Shown: positions 12,801 through 21,735 of the stretch, piece by piece
Numbering within the stretch: position 1 is the first letter of the stretch
Layout of the letters: the number at the start of each line of letters is the position of its first letter
Origin: Lonicera japonica
Lineage: Eukaryota > Streptophyta > Magnoliopsida > Dipsacales > Caprifoliaceae
Direction: 5' to 3'
Length of the DNA: 64,000 nt
NCBI GenBank assembly: GCA_021464415.1
Contig: CM038467.1
Span: forward strand, 29,195,248 to 29,259,247
The notes under the pieces: model-generated
Databases searched by the model: none
What the model was told of the DNA's origin: nothing
Seen by the model: the letters and a program-made list of their open reading frames with translations, nothing else
Position numbers and translations under genes: made by a program

Positions 12801-14823
12801 TCGAATGTGTCTGATTTGTGACTCTTTTTGGCTGTTGATATGTTGAAGGGAAGGAAATGCTTTTATACTTAATACTTCTGAGTTTCTTAAACACGTTAAC
12901 GAACTAGAAATTGTCCTGCATGTACATCTTATTTGCTGCTCTGATCCACTCAATCTAATCCTCAGAATCTGCCCTTGTCATTGGCAAATTATTCTTAATA
13001 TATAGCCATCATGTCTTGAGAAACGACACCAAAACATTCCCATTCAAAATATATAAAATTACTCACCTTAGCCATTCCATGAACAATCTTTCTTTCTAGC
13101 AATAATATCCCACAAATGTTTACCCGTATTAGCTTGGATTTCTTTTTCTCCCCTGACTCTAGCTTGTAGCTAATGCGTTTCAATTAGTCTTATTTTTAAC
13201 ATAGAATATGGCAAAAATAAGCCAGAGGATGACTTTTTGTGTCCTATTTGGATTATTTTTTTCCCCATTTTGTAACATGTGCTCAAAAGTACACAAATTT
13301 TATAACAAGTTTCATCCGTTTAGCCTTGAAATAGACCCCAGAAATCGGGAAATAGAGTATTAGAGTAGCCATGTACCAAATACAACATGCCAAGATCTAT
13401 GTGGGAAAACTTTTCTCAGTACGTGGAGGGAAAAGCCACGGGTGGTCTTGTACCCAGGAAAATTCACTGATTGTTGTTTGAGCCGTTTGAAGTTAGACAA
13501 GTCTCATCTCAAATCATTATCAGGATTCTGTCCCAATTAAATAGTAGTAAAATCCATGCATCACTATTTTTTTTTTTTTACTAAAAAAATCACATGGATC
13601 ACTATTACTTACCAATGTCTCTGTATGTAGTCACGTGGATCTGAAATTTATTTTATGCCCCTTTAAGGTACGGTAAAAAGTGGGAACCGTGTTGATTATT
13701 TTTTCTCAATAACCATACTTACGGGCCACTAACCTTTTTGAACACAAATTAGTTAATTTGAATTTTCCAACAAAATGGAAGGGATAGAATAATTAAAATT
13801 GAAAGATCCTGATCTTTTAATTGTTTTGACCATTAAAATTAATGGGCCCAACATCTTAGTTACTGGAAAAGATTGGTAGTTCTGATTATTGACCGCGTGA
13901 GATTGATTATTGATTAAATGACAGTTAAAATTTGATTAGGCCGTTGGGTTGGGCGTTGAAGTAATTTTAAATTTGATCATATATGCTTGTTATGTTGGTT
14001 ATATTGTTGGAGATGCTCTAAGTTGCTTTTGATACATCTGTGATTCAGTTCCGTTTTAGTTCATCCCAGATGCCAAGCTGTTGCCAGCCGTATTAAGCAG
14101 CAGCAGGAGGTAGACGCCCACCCTAACACGCCTGAACCTCCGTCAAATTGTTCACCTACTACTAGCACTAGTACAAGTTTTCCATTGGATATCGTGGCAG
14201 GTAAAAGTAATTCCATATACAAATATTCTAAAATGATTGAGCTTGCCTTCTTTGGTTCACTAGACATATACATTGAGTCTGCTCAGTGGGGTTTGCTTCT
14301 CATATACAATCTTGACTGTGAATCTTTTCTCAAGTTTGATAAATTAAGATAGCATATAGGTTGGTCCCTCTTAGCATTGAATATTTTTTTGACTAATTAA
14401 CCCGCAGCCCTTGGAAGTATCATACTTCAAATTTTTTGGCCTTAAAGTAATTTTTGTAGGCTTGTGGTTCTTAAACTATGCACTCCATTGTTCTTGTGCA
14501 CCCTATAGCACCGTTACTGGTTCGTGCTATATATATATATGAAATGCTTCCTATTTCTATTTTATGTTTCCTTTTCTTGGGGGGGAAGGTATCAATTGAT
14601 TTAATTTGCTCAATTAGTTCTTCCGGTGCTTAGCTTTGACTGTTGCCCTGTGTTGTTTTGGCATGGCATCAATACATATGGGAATTGATTTATATCATCA
14701 TGCTTTAATTTTTTAATGTTCCTTTCAGTTATTAAGAAGACTAATTTTGTTTCTGCAGATATGGTTTCGTATACTCCGTTGCTGATACAGCTCATTAAAG
14801 ATCTTGGTTTAGATCATGATTGA
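3279..14823 (+). CDS. TIR-NBS-LRR immune receptor, seven-exon gene model
   Basis: Intracellular NLR receptor of the TNL class. On effector recognition, TNLs oligomerise and the TIR domain acts as an NADase feeding EDS1 signalling. My model joins 3279-3811, 6819-7917, 8003-8434, 10238-11140, 11748-12376, 14049-14200 and 14759-14823, all with GT-AG borders. The summed length is 3813 nt, an open frame of 1270 residues. Order: TIR (about 16-175), NB-ARC with P-loop (234-242), kinase-2, RNBS-B, GLPL and an altered MHD (504-506), a basic linker, LRRs, then a C-JID-like post-LRR domain. The start ATG at 3279 opens directly into the TIR. Exons 1-5 are secure from domain content. Exons 6-7 are inferred from phase-compatible splice sites; without them the frame would stop at 12446. 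No frameshift is seen, so the gene may be functional. Confidence 0.85.
4262..4770 (+). repeat. non-autonomous repeat in TNL intron 1 (GTGTAAA family)
   Basis: A block rich in TTTACAC/GTGTAAA words. Aligned by eye, its left part (about 4270-4400) and its right part (near 4600-4640) match the reverse complement of 19814-20180, so two copies of one repeat family lie in opposite orientation in this window. No clear terminal repeat or target duplication was found, so the ends are approximate and the superfamily is unknown. Confidence 0.45.
4975..5364. mobile_element. Mutator-like MITE with long terminal inverted repeats
   Basis: The element starts GGGGAAGGATCT and ends in the inverse ...CCCTTCCCC. 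The two halves are about 160-bp inverted arms that fold on each other (for example TTCAACCGGGAAG against CTTCCCGGTTGAA). It is flanked by the 10-bp direct repeat ATACTATATA (4965-4974 and 5365-5374). A 9-11-bp duplication with long arms is the known signature of Mutator-type non-autonomous elements. It lies in TNL intron 1. A degraded relative is at about 31730-32045. Confidence 0.75.
6819..7917 (+). CDS. TNL exon 2: NB-ARC domain
   Basis: Encodes residues 178-544 and begins with the third base of a split Gly codon after the TATAG acceptor. It holds P-loop GMGGVGKTT (234-242), kinase-2 VLIVLDDVD, RNBS-B GSKIVITTR, and GLPLALQVIG. The winged-helix motif reads MMHKLLQDMAREI, so the Asp of MHD is Lys506. 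These motifs bind and hydrolyse ATP/ADP and set the receptor's on/off state. The exon ends in phase 0 at ACT|GTAAGA. Confidence 0.92.
8003..8434 (+). CDS. TNL exon 3: NB-LRR linker with basic insert
   Basis: Encodes residues 545-688 in phase 0, from CAG|GGAACTG to GAAG|GTATGA. It opens with GTETIEGMVLGRDMS, the usual TNL bridge. It then has a long basic stretch (SKRKRTT...GGGAKRQ...NSRKRRRF) before returning to the standard FKTDAFARMRKLKILQV and the first LRR. The two basic clusters look like a bipartite nuclear signal; the bridge is longer here than I expect for the family. Confidence 0.88.
8530..8937. repeat. degenerate repeat in TNL intron 3
   Basis: Contains a direct repeat, with CCCAAACCTAAACT near 8550 and again near 8820, each followed by a GGTTTCGGTTTT-like tract. 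It ends in CACCCCTAG, similar to hAT-type MITE ends. The same kind of end (CCCACCCCTAG) occurs near 48965. No matched terminal inverted repeat or target duplication was found, so classification is uncertain. Confidence 0.25.
9645..9952. mobile_element. MITE with GGYTCCGTTTGATAGCAA ends
   Basis: Terminal inverted repeats of about 55 bp: the left end begins GGTTCCGTTTGATAGCAA and the right end, read in reverse, begins GGCTCCGTTTGATAGCAA. Flanked by TAT on both sides (9642-9644, 9953-9955), a 3-bp duplication as in PIF/Harbinger elements, although TWA is the usual target. It sits in TNL intron 3. A degraded relative lies at about 34075-34330. Confidence 0.75.
10238..11140 (+). CDS. TNL exon 4: leucine-rich repeats
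   Basis: Encodes residues 689-989 in phase 0, between a TTTTTCCAG acceptor and a CCAG|GTGCTC donor. It contains successive LRRs of the TNL type, such as SLKILNLSRC, NLERLILEDC, LVLVNLKDC and VLETLIISGC. There is also the common TPDFSGLYNLERL start and later ISLTNNQISCLPDFIKGLSRL. This is the probable effector-sensing surface. The frame is open throughout. Confidence 0.92.
11748..12376 (+). CDS. TNL exon 5: C-JID-like post-LRR domain
   Basis: Encodes residues 990-1198. It has the VLYEKDYIFNVFFPGSEVPSWF start and the GPELEPGNELTIELFF...VKEIGINLIY body typical of the C-terminal jelly-roll/Ig-like domain of TNLs, which contacts effectors together with the LRR in known structures. A hydrophobic run (about HVFLGSSLFF...NTLFLVTLL) ends the exon. 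I place the donor at AAAG|GTACTG. If it is not used, the frame continues to a stop at 12444-12446. Confidence 0.82.
14049..14200 (+). CDS. TNL exon 6: Pro/Ser/Thr-rich tail (predicted)
   Basis: An open stretch between GATTCAG|TTCC and GGCAG|GTAAAA. Joined in phase to exon 5 it reads through HPRCQAVASRIKQQQEVDA and a PNTPEPPSNCSPTTSTSTS region, compositionally unlike flanking intron DNA. No known domain. The support is open frame, splice sites and phase match on both sides. It could instead be a separate small feature. Confidence 0.5.
14759..14823 (+). CDS. TNL exon 7: short C-terminal exon (predicted)
   Basis: After a strong pyrimidine-rich TTTCTGCAG acceptor, the phase left by exon 6 gives DMVSYTPLLIQLIKDLGLDHD and a TGA at 14821-14823. 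That completes a 3813-nt reading frame. The tail has no domain I recognise. Transcript evidence would decide between this end and the stop at 12446. Confidence 0.5.
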
Positions 14824-15529
14824 AGACGAAGCCAAACACGCACTTTTGGGAGAAAATGGAGAAGGATTGCAGTACTCTAAACTTAATAAACTACATACTT
14901 TTCAGTTCGTTCTAACTAGTACTTCCATTTGAGATCAAATGACATAGTACATGCGTATATATAGCTTTCCCCTTGGAAGAATCTAAGATTCTTCACGTTA
15001 ATATTTGTAGTCGCCCTCTCTTGGACATCTTCCTCCCTGTTGTATCTTTCTTGATCATATAAATGAAGTTTTTGGGTGATTCTATTTCCACCTCCAATAA
15101 TATTTGGTTTTCCTCCCACTCCCATTTGATCCTTCAGCATTGAGTAAGGACATGTTATTTAGTTCTTGAGGATCAAGTATAAACCTATAATTACTCGGTA
15201 CTTAGGGACCAAGTAAAGCATTGTCAGACTTAAACTCAACTCTCAAGGACCGAATAACAAGTCGTTACTGTTGAAGGATAGAATAAAAACTAGGAGTGAA
15301 ACTAAATATTATTGAGGTTGAAATTAGAGTCACCCGTAAAAGGGTATTACTTGCACTATGACAATTCTAGTATTTTATTTTCGTAAAGGCCGGTCTAAGA
15401 TCTCTTCCTTGTAAATACTAAAAATCTTAAGGACTGAAAAGAAATAGCAGAAATGAGTATTTAAAATATAGAAACTAGGACTTAATTAGAGAAGTATATC
15501 TTTATTATTTAAAAAAAAAATCACTGCTT
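14824..15529. other. 3' flank of the TNL gene
   Basis: No gene or named repeat is visible. It includes the presumed 3' UTR and polyadenylation region of the receptor gene. Open frames here are short and lack domain content. Confidence 0.5.
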
Positions 15530-16155
15530 GCATGGTAGCTTGTTGACTAGTTCAGCTTTAGTAGGTTCTTCCGCCTTTCTTGTTTATAAATATTTTTAAG
15601 GTTCCAAATGTTACTTCGGTACTCTTGAATAATATATGTGGTGCATGACAGACGACCTTGAGAGTCTGGGAAAGGAAATTATGATTCTCAAGGTTTGAAA
15701 TGCAGGAGGTTAGAATAAACTAATTAAGAAATTTAAATTTCCCAAGAAGAAAAATAGATTGGGGTAAAATAGGTAGTTTAAATTCTTCTTCTAAATGGTG
15801 GGTTTTCTTAATGCTTTGTTTTGGGTGTAAATAAAAGCACTCTTGAATTTGTAATAGATCACTTGCAAATTTGATCAAAAGGCAAAATCGTCTTTCAACC
15901 GTTCAAAAGCAAAAAGAGTAAATAGGCATCTTAATTACTTTAAAAGATGGGCATATATGTGCATCCCCGACATCTAAATGATTCAAATTAAGGTTTAGAA
16001 GTGAACACAAACGAAAAATAAGATTGGATAATTTAATCAGATACGGCATTAGTTTAGGTGGTTGAACATGTAAGTATTTACACGAACCATGCATGTTAAA
16101 ACCCACCATTCCCTCTCATCGAACCACCAAGATCTATACCGCTATAGTAAAAGTT

Positions 16156-16843
16156 TGTCGTGTTTGGCTTGCAATCTATATTTCAAAATGGTGCAAGCTG
16201 GAATAGTGCAAAAGCGCTTTTGCACTTGTGTCGGAAAACTGCAAAAGCACTTTTGCAGCTGGGCAAAAGTGTTCTGGAAATGTGCAAAAGCACTTTTGCA
16301 GTTCGGGTGAGAAACTGCAAAAGCGCTTTTGCAGTTCGGCGGGTAAAGCTTTTAGCCTATTTTTCTCACTTAGTATAAATAGAGAGGTTTATTTCTATTT
16401 ATTGTAAGGTGCATTTGCAAGAGTGAGAAAGAGAGACTTGTTCTTACAAGAGTGGTATTTCTTGTGAGAGGTTAGAGCTAAGGTTTAGCTAAAGGTTGAG
16501 AGGGTAATCTTTAGAGGTTTGTTCCATTGATTTGAGTGAGGATTATTGAGAGAGTTTGTTTAAATTCTTGGTTGATCAATAAAGTTGTTCCCCTTTCAAG
16601 TGGAAGACCTGAAGGGTTCCACATTATCTCTGGTGTGTTTTTTCTCTTTGCTTTACACTTGATTTTTGTTTTTTTAATCTTTTATCCATAGTTGCTTGTG
16701 ATTGTATTGGCCATTCTTGGTTTGAACTAAGATCCTATTGCTTGCCGGTTTCCGCCTACCAAGTGTTTCTGGAAATTTTCGAAAGGGATTTCTCGGATAT
16801 ATTTATGGATTGGGATTAGGAAATTGTTCCCACATTCACAACA
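16156..16843 (+). mobile_element. solo LTR A of an LTR retrotransposon
   Basis: A 688-bp element starting TGTCGTGTTTGGC and ending CATTCACAACA, flanked by the 5-bp target duplication AAGTT (16151-16155 and 16844-16848). The uninserted site survives in the paralogous block near 19745 (GTAAAAGTTTTCATC). It has a TATAAATAG box near 16374 and an AATAAAG signal near 16580, giving a plausible U3-R-U5 order on the plus strand. No internal domain accompanies it, so it is a solo LTR left by LTR-LTR recombination. It is related to solo LTR B at 45810-46544. Confidence 0.88.
16206..16334 (+). repeat. tandem palindromes in U3 of solo LTR A
   Basis: Four palindromic units: GTGCAAAAGCGCTTTTGCAC (16206-16225), CTGCAAAAGCACTTTTGCAG (16239-16258), TGCAAAAGCACTTTTGCA (16283-16300) and CTGCAAAAGCGCTTTTGCAG (16315-16334), with one half unit near 16262. 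They are separated by short unique spacers and lie upstream of the TATA box, so they could be protein-binding enhancer sites or hairpins. Confidence 0.85.
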
Positions 16844-16939
16844 AAGTTTTCATCTCCAGCAATTTTTTTAAAAATGAATTTTGCGTAAAATAATAGTGTA
16901 AAATAAACCAATTAGCTATTTCTTTTTACTCAAAAAAGG

Positions 16940-17180
16940 TAAAAGAAAAAAGAAATTGACAGTCATTCGAAAAATAAACAAGAAGTCTACTAGCAGTAAA
17001 ACTTTCCAAAGAAGGATATATGAAGTAGTCTAACGTACTGTCAATGGTTTAACAAACAAAATCTTAATAGTAGATGGATTCATTATAAACCTAAACTCCA
17101 AATTCTAGTTAAATTACTACACAAACTATTATACTACTTAAATTAAATGCCAAGTAACTAATTACTATATATACCTCCCT
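16940..17180 (+). repeat. kinase upstream region, copy 1
   Basis: Aligns with 21530-21735 and with 22600-22760, the region before the intact kinase. Shared tracts include TATGAAGTAGTCTAAC, AACAAACAAAATC and AATTCTAGTTAAATTACTA. In this copy it leads, across a MITE, to the truncated kinase pseudogene. Confidence 0.75.
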
Positions 17181-17221
17181 GTCCAAAAAAAAAGTACTAC
17201 CTTTATTTATATATACATTTA

Positions 17222-17747
17222 GGTTTCGTTTGATTCGGGTATTAAAAAGTGGGATAGGATTATTAATACCACTGTTTTTATAATACCTTGTTTGATTCGC
17301 ACAAATGTGCTGGGATTACTAATACCGGCACTAACTTAATACCACTTTTTGTGGTATAATTTAATACCAGGGGGAAGGTGGTATTGTTTATCCATGATTA
17401 AAAAAAATGAACCATATATTTTCAAAAATGCCATTACTACTATAATATTTTCAAAAATGCCACTACTACTTCTACTATATTATTATAATAAAAAAAAGTT
17501 TTTTGTACAAAATTTATTTTTTTATCTTTTTTAAAAAAAAAATTATTTTGTTAGTCCAACATGTAATCCCGTATACGAGTTACAGAATCAAACATGGTAT
17601 TAACATCAGCATGAGATATCCCAATACTAATACTGCTTGAATTAAACAGGGTATTGGTATTAAATTAATACCAGAATTAATAATCCAGTACTATTAATAC
17701 TGGTATTATTAATTCCACTGACCCTAATACCTGAATCAAACGAGGCC
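17222..17747. mobile_element. Tourist-type (PIF/Harbinger) MITE
   Basis: The left end is GGTTTCGTTTGATTCGGG; the right end, read in reverse, is GGCCTCGTTTGATTCAGG. Flanked by TTA on both sides (17219-17221 and 17748-17750), the target duplication known for PIF/Harbinger MITEs. The interior repeats TTAATACC/GGTATTAA words. It sits between the duplicated upstream region and the kinase pseudogene and is missing from the other two copies, so it came after the duplication. Confidence 0.85.
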
Positions 17748-17875
17748 TTAGATTACTACAAAGCTTATAAGCTTACGTACATACTCCACTAGTACTTAAC
17801 TGCCTCCGTTTTTCATTCTTCACTCATATTGTCTTCAATTTTTCATATCAATTTCTTTCCTTCATTCATTCATCA

Positions 17876-18070
17876 ATGGCCAACGACAAGAAATTGGTCA
17901 AGTGCAGATTGTTAGGGAGGGGCTCTTACGGCATGGTTTATTTGGCCGCGCATGCCACGGCCATCTCATACTAATTACTCCAACATATCCACTGCTTCTT
18001 AGTTGGTAGTTGTGAAATCAGTGCCCTATCTCGAGAATGACATCTGCTGCCTCTCTCTCAAACTCGAAGG
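17876..18070 (+). pseudogene. truncated MAPKKK-like kinase copy
   Basis: From its ATG the sequence matches the first roughly 65 codons of the intact kinase at 22866. It is identical through MANDKKLVKCRLLGRGSYG, then changes Thr to Met, loses bases and meets stops (ACTAATTAC, TTCTTAGTTGG). Similarity ends near 18070 at CTCGAAGG, just after the region of the alpha-C helix. No catalytic loop remains, so it cannot be a kinase. The 5' leader (17765-17875) is also shared with the intact gene. Confidence 0.85.
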
Positions 18071-19124
18071 TAACATTCTTTCGGAATGATCACAGTTTTG
18101 TTTGTTTTTGTGGCAATAGGGCAAATGTCATCACCTCATTAACTAATTTAAAACCTGGAAGAAGGTTTATTTTATGTTGACTTTGTGGGTATTTTCATTG
18201 GGTTAATACACCCATGTGTGAGAGAGCAAGACAAGTGATTCCAAGTCTCCTTCGAATGATCAATGAAAACAAAGCTGCAGTTTTTTTATCTTTGGTTGGT
18301 AAGAGTTAATTTGGTGAAACCGGACAAAAAAGATAGTGGAATTTTGATTTCTAGTCCTAGGAATTTAAGTTATAGGTGATTTTAGTTGGATCTTTCTATG
18401 AGTGTTTTAATTTCTGCCTTCAATTACTTTGTGTTGGTCCTTTAGGGGGTTCTCTATTTGGGTACTAAGAAACGGGTGAAAAACTTAAGATAATAGATTT
18501 TGAATTTTATTTTTCAGTAACTATGTTTGTGTTATTATCATACGGGGATTGTTTCTTATCTTTCTTGTATGTTTTTTAATTTAGTTGAATGAATTTTCCT
18601 TTATGGGCCGGGATCCCCCCCTCTTCTCTCTTTTGGTTGATAAGAGTAAAATGTGCTGAAATTGGGGAGAGAGAGAGAGAGAGAGAGAGAAACATAAGAC
18701 CTCATAGCTTTCCTAGACATTAACATAAAGACCTCATAGCTTTCCTAGACATTAACATATGACCTCGATCATAGTTTTCCACCATTTTCTTGGTAATTCC
18801 TCCTTCTCTTTCTACATATATACATATCTATATTAGATAAAATGTGTAGCCCCTTGTTTTTAGCTGAAGAAATGATAAAAGTAGAGCTAAATGCAAAATT
18901 ACAACGATACTCTTATTAAATCTCACATTATGTGCAAGTGGGGTTTCTACTGGTAACAAATTTAATCCCTTTAGAGAAAATGGTCGATTGCAACAAAATT
19001 GATAGTTTGTGGTATTAATTGCTAATTTTGATAGTTCAAAACGTAAAATACTAGTAAGGTTATAATTGAGAAGGGCAAAGTGTGATTAACCCAAAAAAAA
19101 AGAATATATATATTCTCAATTTGG
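18071..19124. other. gene-free interval with a GA microsatellite and a small duplication
   Basis: Holds (GA)n at about 18666-18690 followed by a tandem repeat of a unit containing GACCTCATAGCTTTCCTAGA (about 18695-18765). No open frame with recognisable content. Similarity to the kinase locus stops at its left edge. Confidence 0.5.
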
Positions 19125-19813
19125 TAGGAAGTTTACTAGTTCAGCTTTAGTAGGAACTTTCGCCTATCGTGTTTATAAATACTTTTAAAGTTCCAAATGT
19201 TACATCATAATTCTTTGAATAATGCATACATGGATAGGCAACCTAGACACTTAGGAAAAGAAATTATGGTTCTCATTTCCCAAGGTTCGAATTGCAGTGA
19301 GTTAGAATAAAATAAGAAATTTGATTTTCGCGAGAAGAAAAATATATGGGGGTAGAATAGCTAGGTAGTTTAAATTCATCTTTGAACTGGTGGATTTACT
19401 TAAAGCTTTGTTTTGGGTGCAAATAAAAGCATTTTTGAATTTGTAATACATCACTTGCAAACTTAATCGAAAGGCAAATTCACCTACCAACAATTTAGAA
19501 GTAAAAAGAGTTGTCATCTTAATCACTTTAAAAGATGGACATATATTTGTATCGATCCCCCACGTCTAAATGGATTCAAATTAAGGTTTAGAAGTGAAAG
19601 CAAACAAAAGGTAAGACCGGATAATTTAACAAGATCTAGATTTAAGTTCAAGTGGTTGAACGTGCAAGTATTTAAACAAACCGCGCATGCTAAAACCCGT
19701 CCCTTCCCTCTCATCGAACCACCGAGATTTATCAACTGCTAGTAAAAGTTTTCATCTCCAGCAGTTTTTTAAAAATGAGTTTTGCGTAAAGTAATATTGT
19801 AAAATATATCCCT
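19125..19813 (+). repeat. duplicated block, copy 2
   Basis: Paralogue of 15530-16920 without the solo LTR, so it preserves the empty insertion site. It runs to GTTTTGCGTAAAGTAATATTGTAAAATAT and is then interrupted. The continuation seen in copy 1 (CCAATTAGCTATTTC) reappears at about 21513 (CCAATTAATTATTTC), which implies roughly 1.7 kb of inserted DNA between. Confidence 0.75.
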
Positions 19814-20190
19814 AATTTACAGTGCCACCTTATCTTTTCTCAATTCACAATTTTTTTATAAACATTTAAAATATAAACTTTTAATACAAAACATGGATTT
19901 TAATAAAAATTATATATTTAGAATTTAATCATCAGGACCTATAAATTAAAATCCATCGTGATTATAAAATTAAATATATATATATTCAAGAAAAAAAAAG
20001 AAAGGTAATAAAAAATTTTATAAAATAACATCAAACATTTGTTAATATCTTATTAGTTCTTTTCAATTTTACACAAGTTTACAAAATTATCATTGGAACA
20101 TCTTTTTTTAACACTTCCTTTGCATAAAAGTTGGTTAACACATATGATATATAAAAAATTTTACACAACCACTTGATATGATAAACACAT
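19814..20190 (-). repeat. GTGTAAA-family repeat, second copy
   Basis: The reverse complement of this segment matches the repeat in TNL intron 1 (4262-4770), including the CAGTGTAAA-like part and the block CCAATG.TA.ATTTT.TAAACTT. It is part of the insertion that splits duplicated block copy 2. Ends are approximate. Confidence 0.45.
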
Positions 20191-20347
20191 AATTTTTTTT
20201 TTGGGGCAATTGAGCATAAGGGCTCATTCAAATAATAATATAATTATAAAGGACATTTAAAAATTAGACATGTAAATTAAGGACACTATACAAAAAAGAC
20301 AATAATACCCCTTCCTTATAACATCTCACGTATCATTATAATACTAA

Positions 20348-20735
20348 CAGCAACCAGAAGGCGCTAAATGCATTTAGCACCACCTGGACAGCAACCAGAA
20401 GGCGCTAAATGCATTTAGCACTACCTGGACAGCAACCAGAAGGTGCTAAATGCATTTAGCACCTTCTGGACAGCAATCAAAATGTGCTAAATGCACTCCA
20501 GAATGTGCTAAATGCATTTAGCACCACCTGGACAGCAACCAGAATGTGCTAAATGCATTCAGCACCTTTTGGATAGCAATCAAAAGGTGCTAAATACGCT
20601 CCAGAAGTTGCTAAATGCATTTAGCACCTTTTGGACAGTAATCAAAAAGTGTTAAATATGCTCAAGAAGGTGCTAAATGTATTTAGCACCGTTTGAATAA
20701 CAACCAAAAGATGCTAAAATGATTTTAGTACCATT
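20348..20735. repeat. palindromic minisatellite GCTAAATGCATTTAGC
   Basis: A degenerating tandem array of about eight to ten units built around the palindrome GCTAAATGCATTTAGC, often widened to GGTGC...GCACC. The spacers resemble ACCTGGACAGCAACCAGAAG. The first three units are nearly identical (about 42-bp period) and later ones drift, some losing one arm. It lies in the 1.7-kb insertion and may be part of an unidentified mobile element. Confidence 0.85.
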
Positions 20736-21510
20736 ACAAAACATAGAATAACAAAATTGATGAGATCAACATCCACTCTATTTATATATATGTATATATA
20801 TATGGATCAACGTAAGGTTTGTAAAAAAAAAGTTACGATCAAAATTTTTATTTTCAATATCCCGCTGGGTTGTCGAAATTGGTCGATTTCAATAACAAAA
20901 CGACATCTGATCGTCTTGATTTATGTGATAATATAATAATTTTGTCTTCTGAACAACATATTCGAAAATAAGTTAGATCCAACGGTTCAATCAAAAGTTA
21001 TATCTGTTTTATGATTAGCTCTGCAAAAAAAAAGAAGAAGATGAGAACAGTGCTCCGATCCTCTCGGCGAAACGATCGGAAAGTCAAGTGGTGGTGGTGG
21101 TGGTGGTGGTGGAGAAGGAGGTGAGATCGTTGGTCGGAGCTAAGGTTAGTCTATTAATTTTAGAGAGAAAGAGAGAGCAATGTATTTGATTTTAAAGAGA
21201 GAGAAGAGAGAAGAAATAAGAACTGAAGAGAGAGAGAGAGAGAGAGAGAGATTTGTTATTTTTAACATTAACTTAAACTAATTAGGGTATATTTATCCAT
21301 CAACATTTATCATTTTTCTTAAAATAAATTAATATTATGAAAAGTGTCCTTATTATAAAACCAAATTATGAAATTAGTACTACTTTTCTTTATTAAACAT
21401 GAGTCCGTCCTTAGAGTTATAAAACATTACGGAGTAAGGCCCTATAACCCATTATCTCTTTTTTTTATACTTCAAGCTTTACGTAAAAGTTGCTTTAAAA
21501 TGCATAAAAA
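20736..21510. other. unclassified remainder of the 1.7-kb insertion
   Basis: Holds a (GGT)n tract at about 21089-21112 and GA microsatellites at about 21165-21250. The outer parts share AAGGACA.TTT words in inverse orientation (near 20255 and 21345), which hints at an inverted-repeat transposon. I could not fix its ends and see no coding sequence. Confidence 0.35.
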
Positions 21511-21735
21511 GGTAGGCCAATTAATTATTTCTTTTCACTCAAAAAATGTAAAAGAAAAAAAAATTTGACGGTCAATCGGAAAATAAACGAGAAGTCTACT
21601 AGTAGTAAAACTTTCCAAAAAAGGCTGTATGAAGTAGTCTAACTGTCAACGGTTAACAAACAAAATCCTAATAGTAATTGGAATTAAAACCTTAAATCCA
21701 AATTCTAGTTAAATTACTAATATTAATTATTTACT
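21511..21735 (+). repeat. kinase upstream region, copy 2
   Basis: Matches 16905-17140 and 22600-22740 (GAAGTCTACTAGTAGTAAAAC, TATGAAGTAGTCTAACTG, AATTCTAGTTAAATTACTA) but is not followed by kinase coding sequence. It is an orphan promoter-like copy. Confidence 0.75.

Larger units (their letters stand above)
15530..16920 (+). repeat. duplicated block, copy 1 (split by solo LTR A)
   Basis: 15530-16155 plus 16849-16920 align by eye with 19125-19813, for example CTAGTTCAGCTTTAGTAGG, TTATAAATA.TTTTTAA.GTT, and the CCCTCTCATCGAACCACC tract near the end. The match continues on the far side of the LTR (TTTTCATCTCCAGCA), so the LTR is a later insertion. I see no gene in the repeat. Confidence 0.75.

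Noticed and set aside
16206..16334. Regularly spaced palindromic repeats resembling a CRISPR array (also 20348-20735 and 46303-46510)
   Set aside because: The host is a plant, units are few and uneven, spacers are partly similar, and two of the arrays lie in the U3 of defined LTRs with target duplications.
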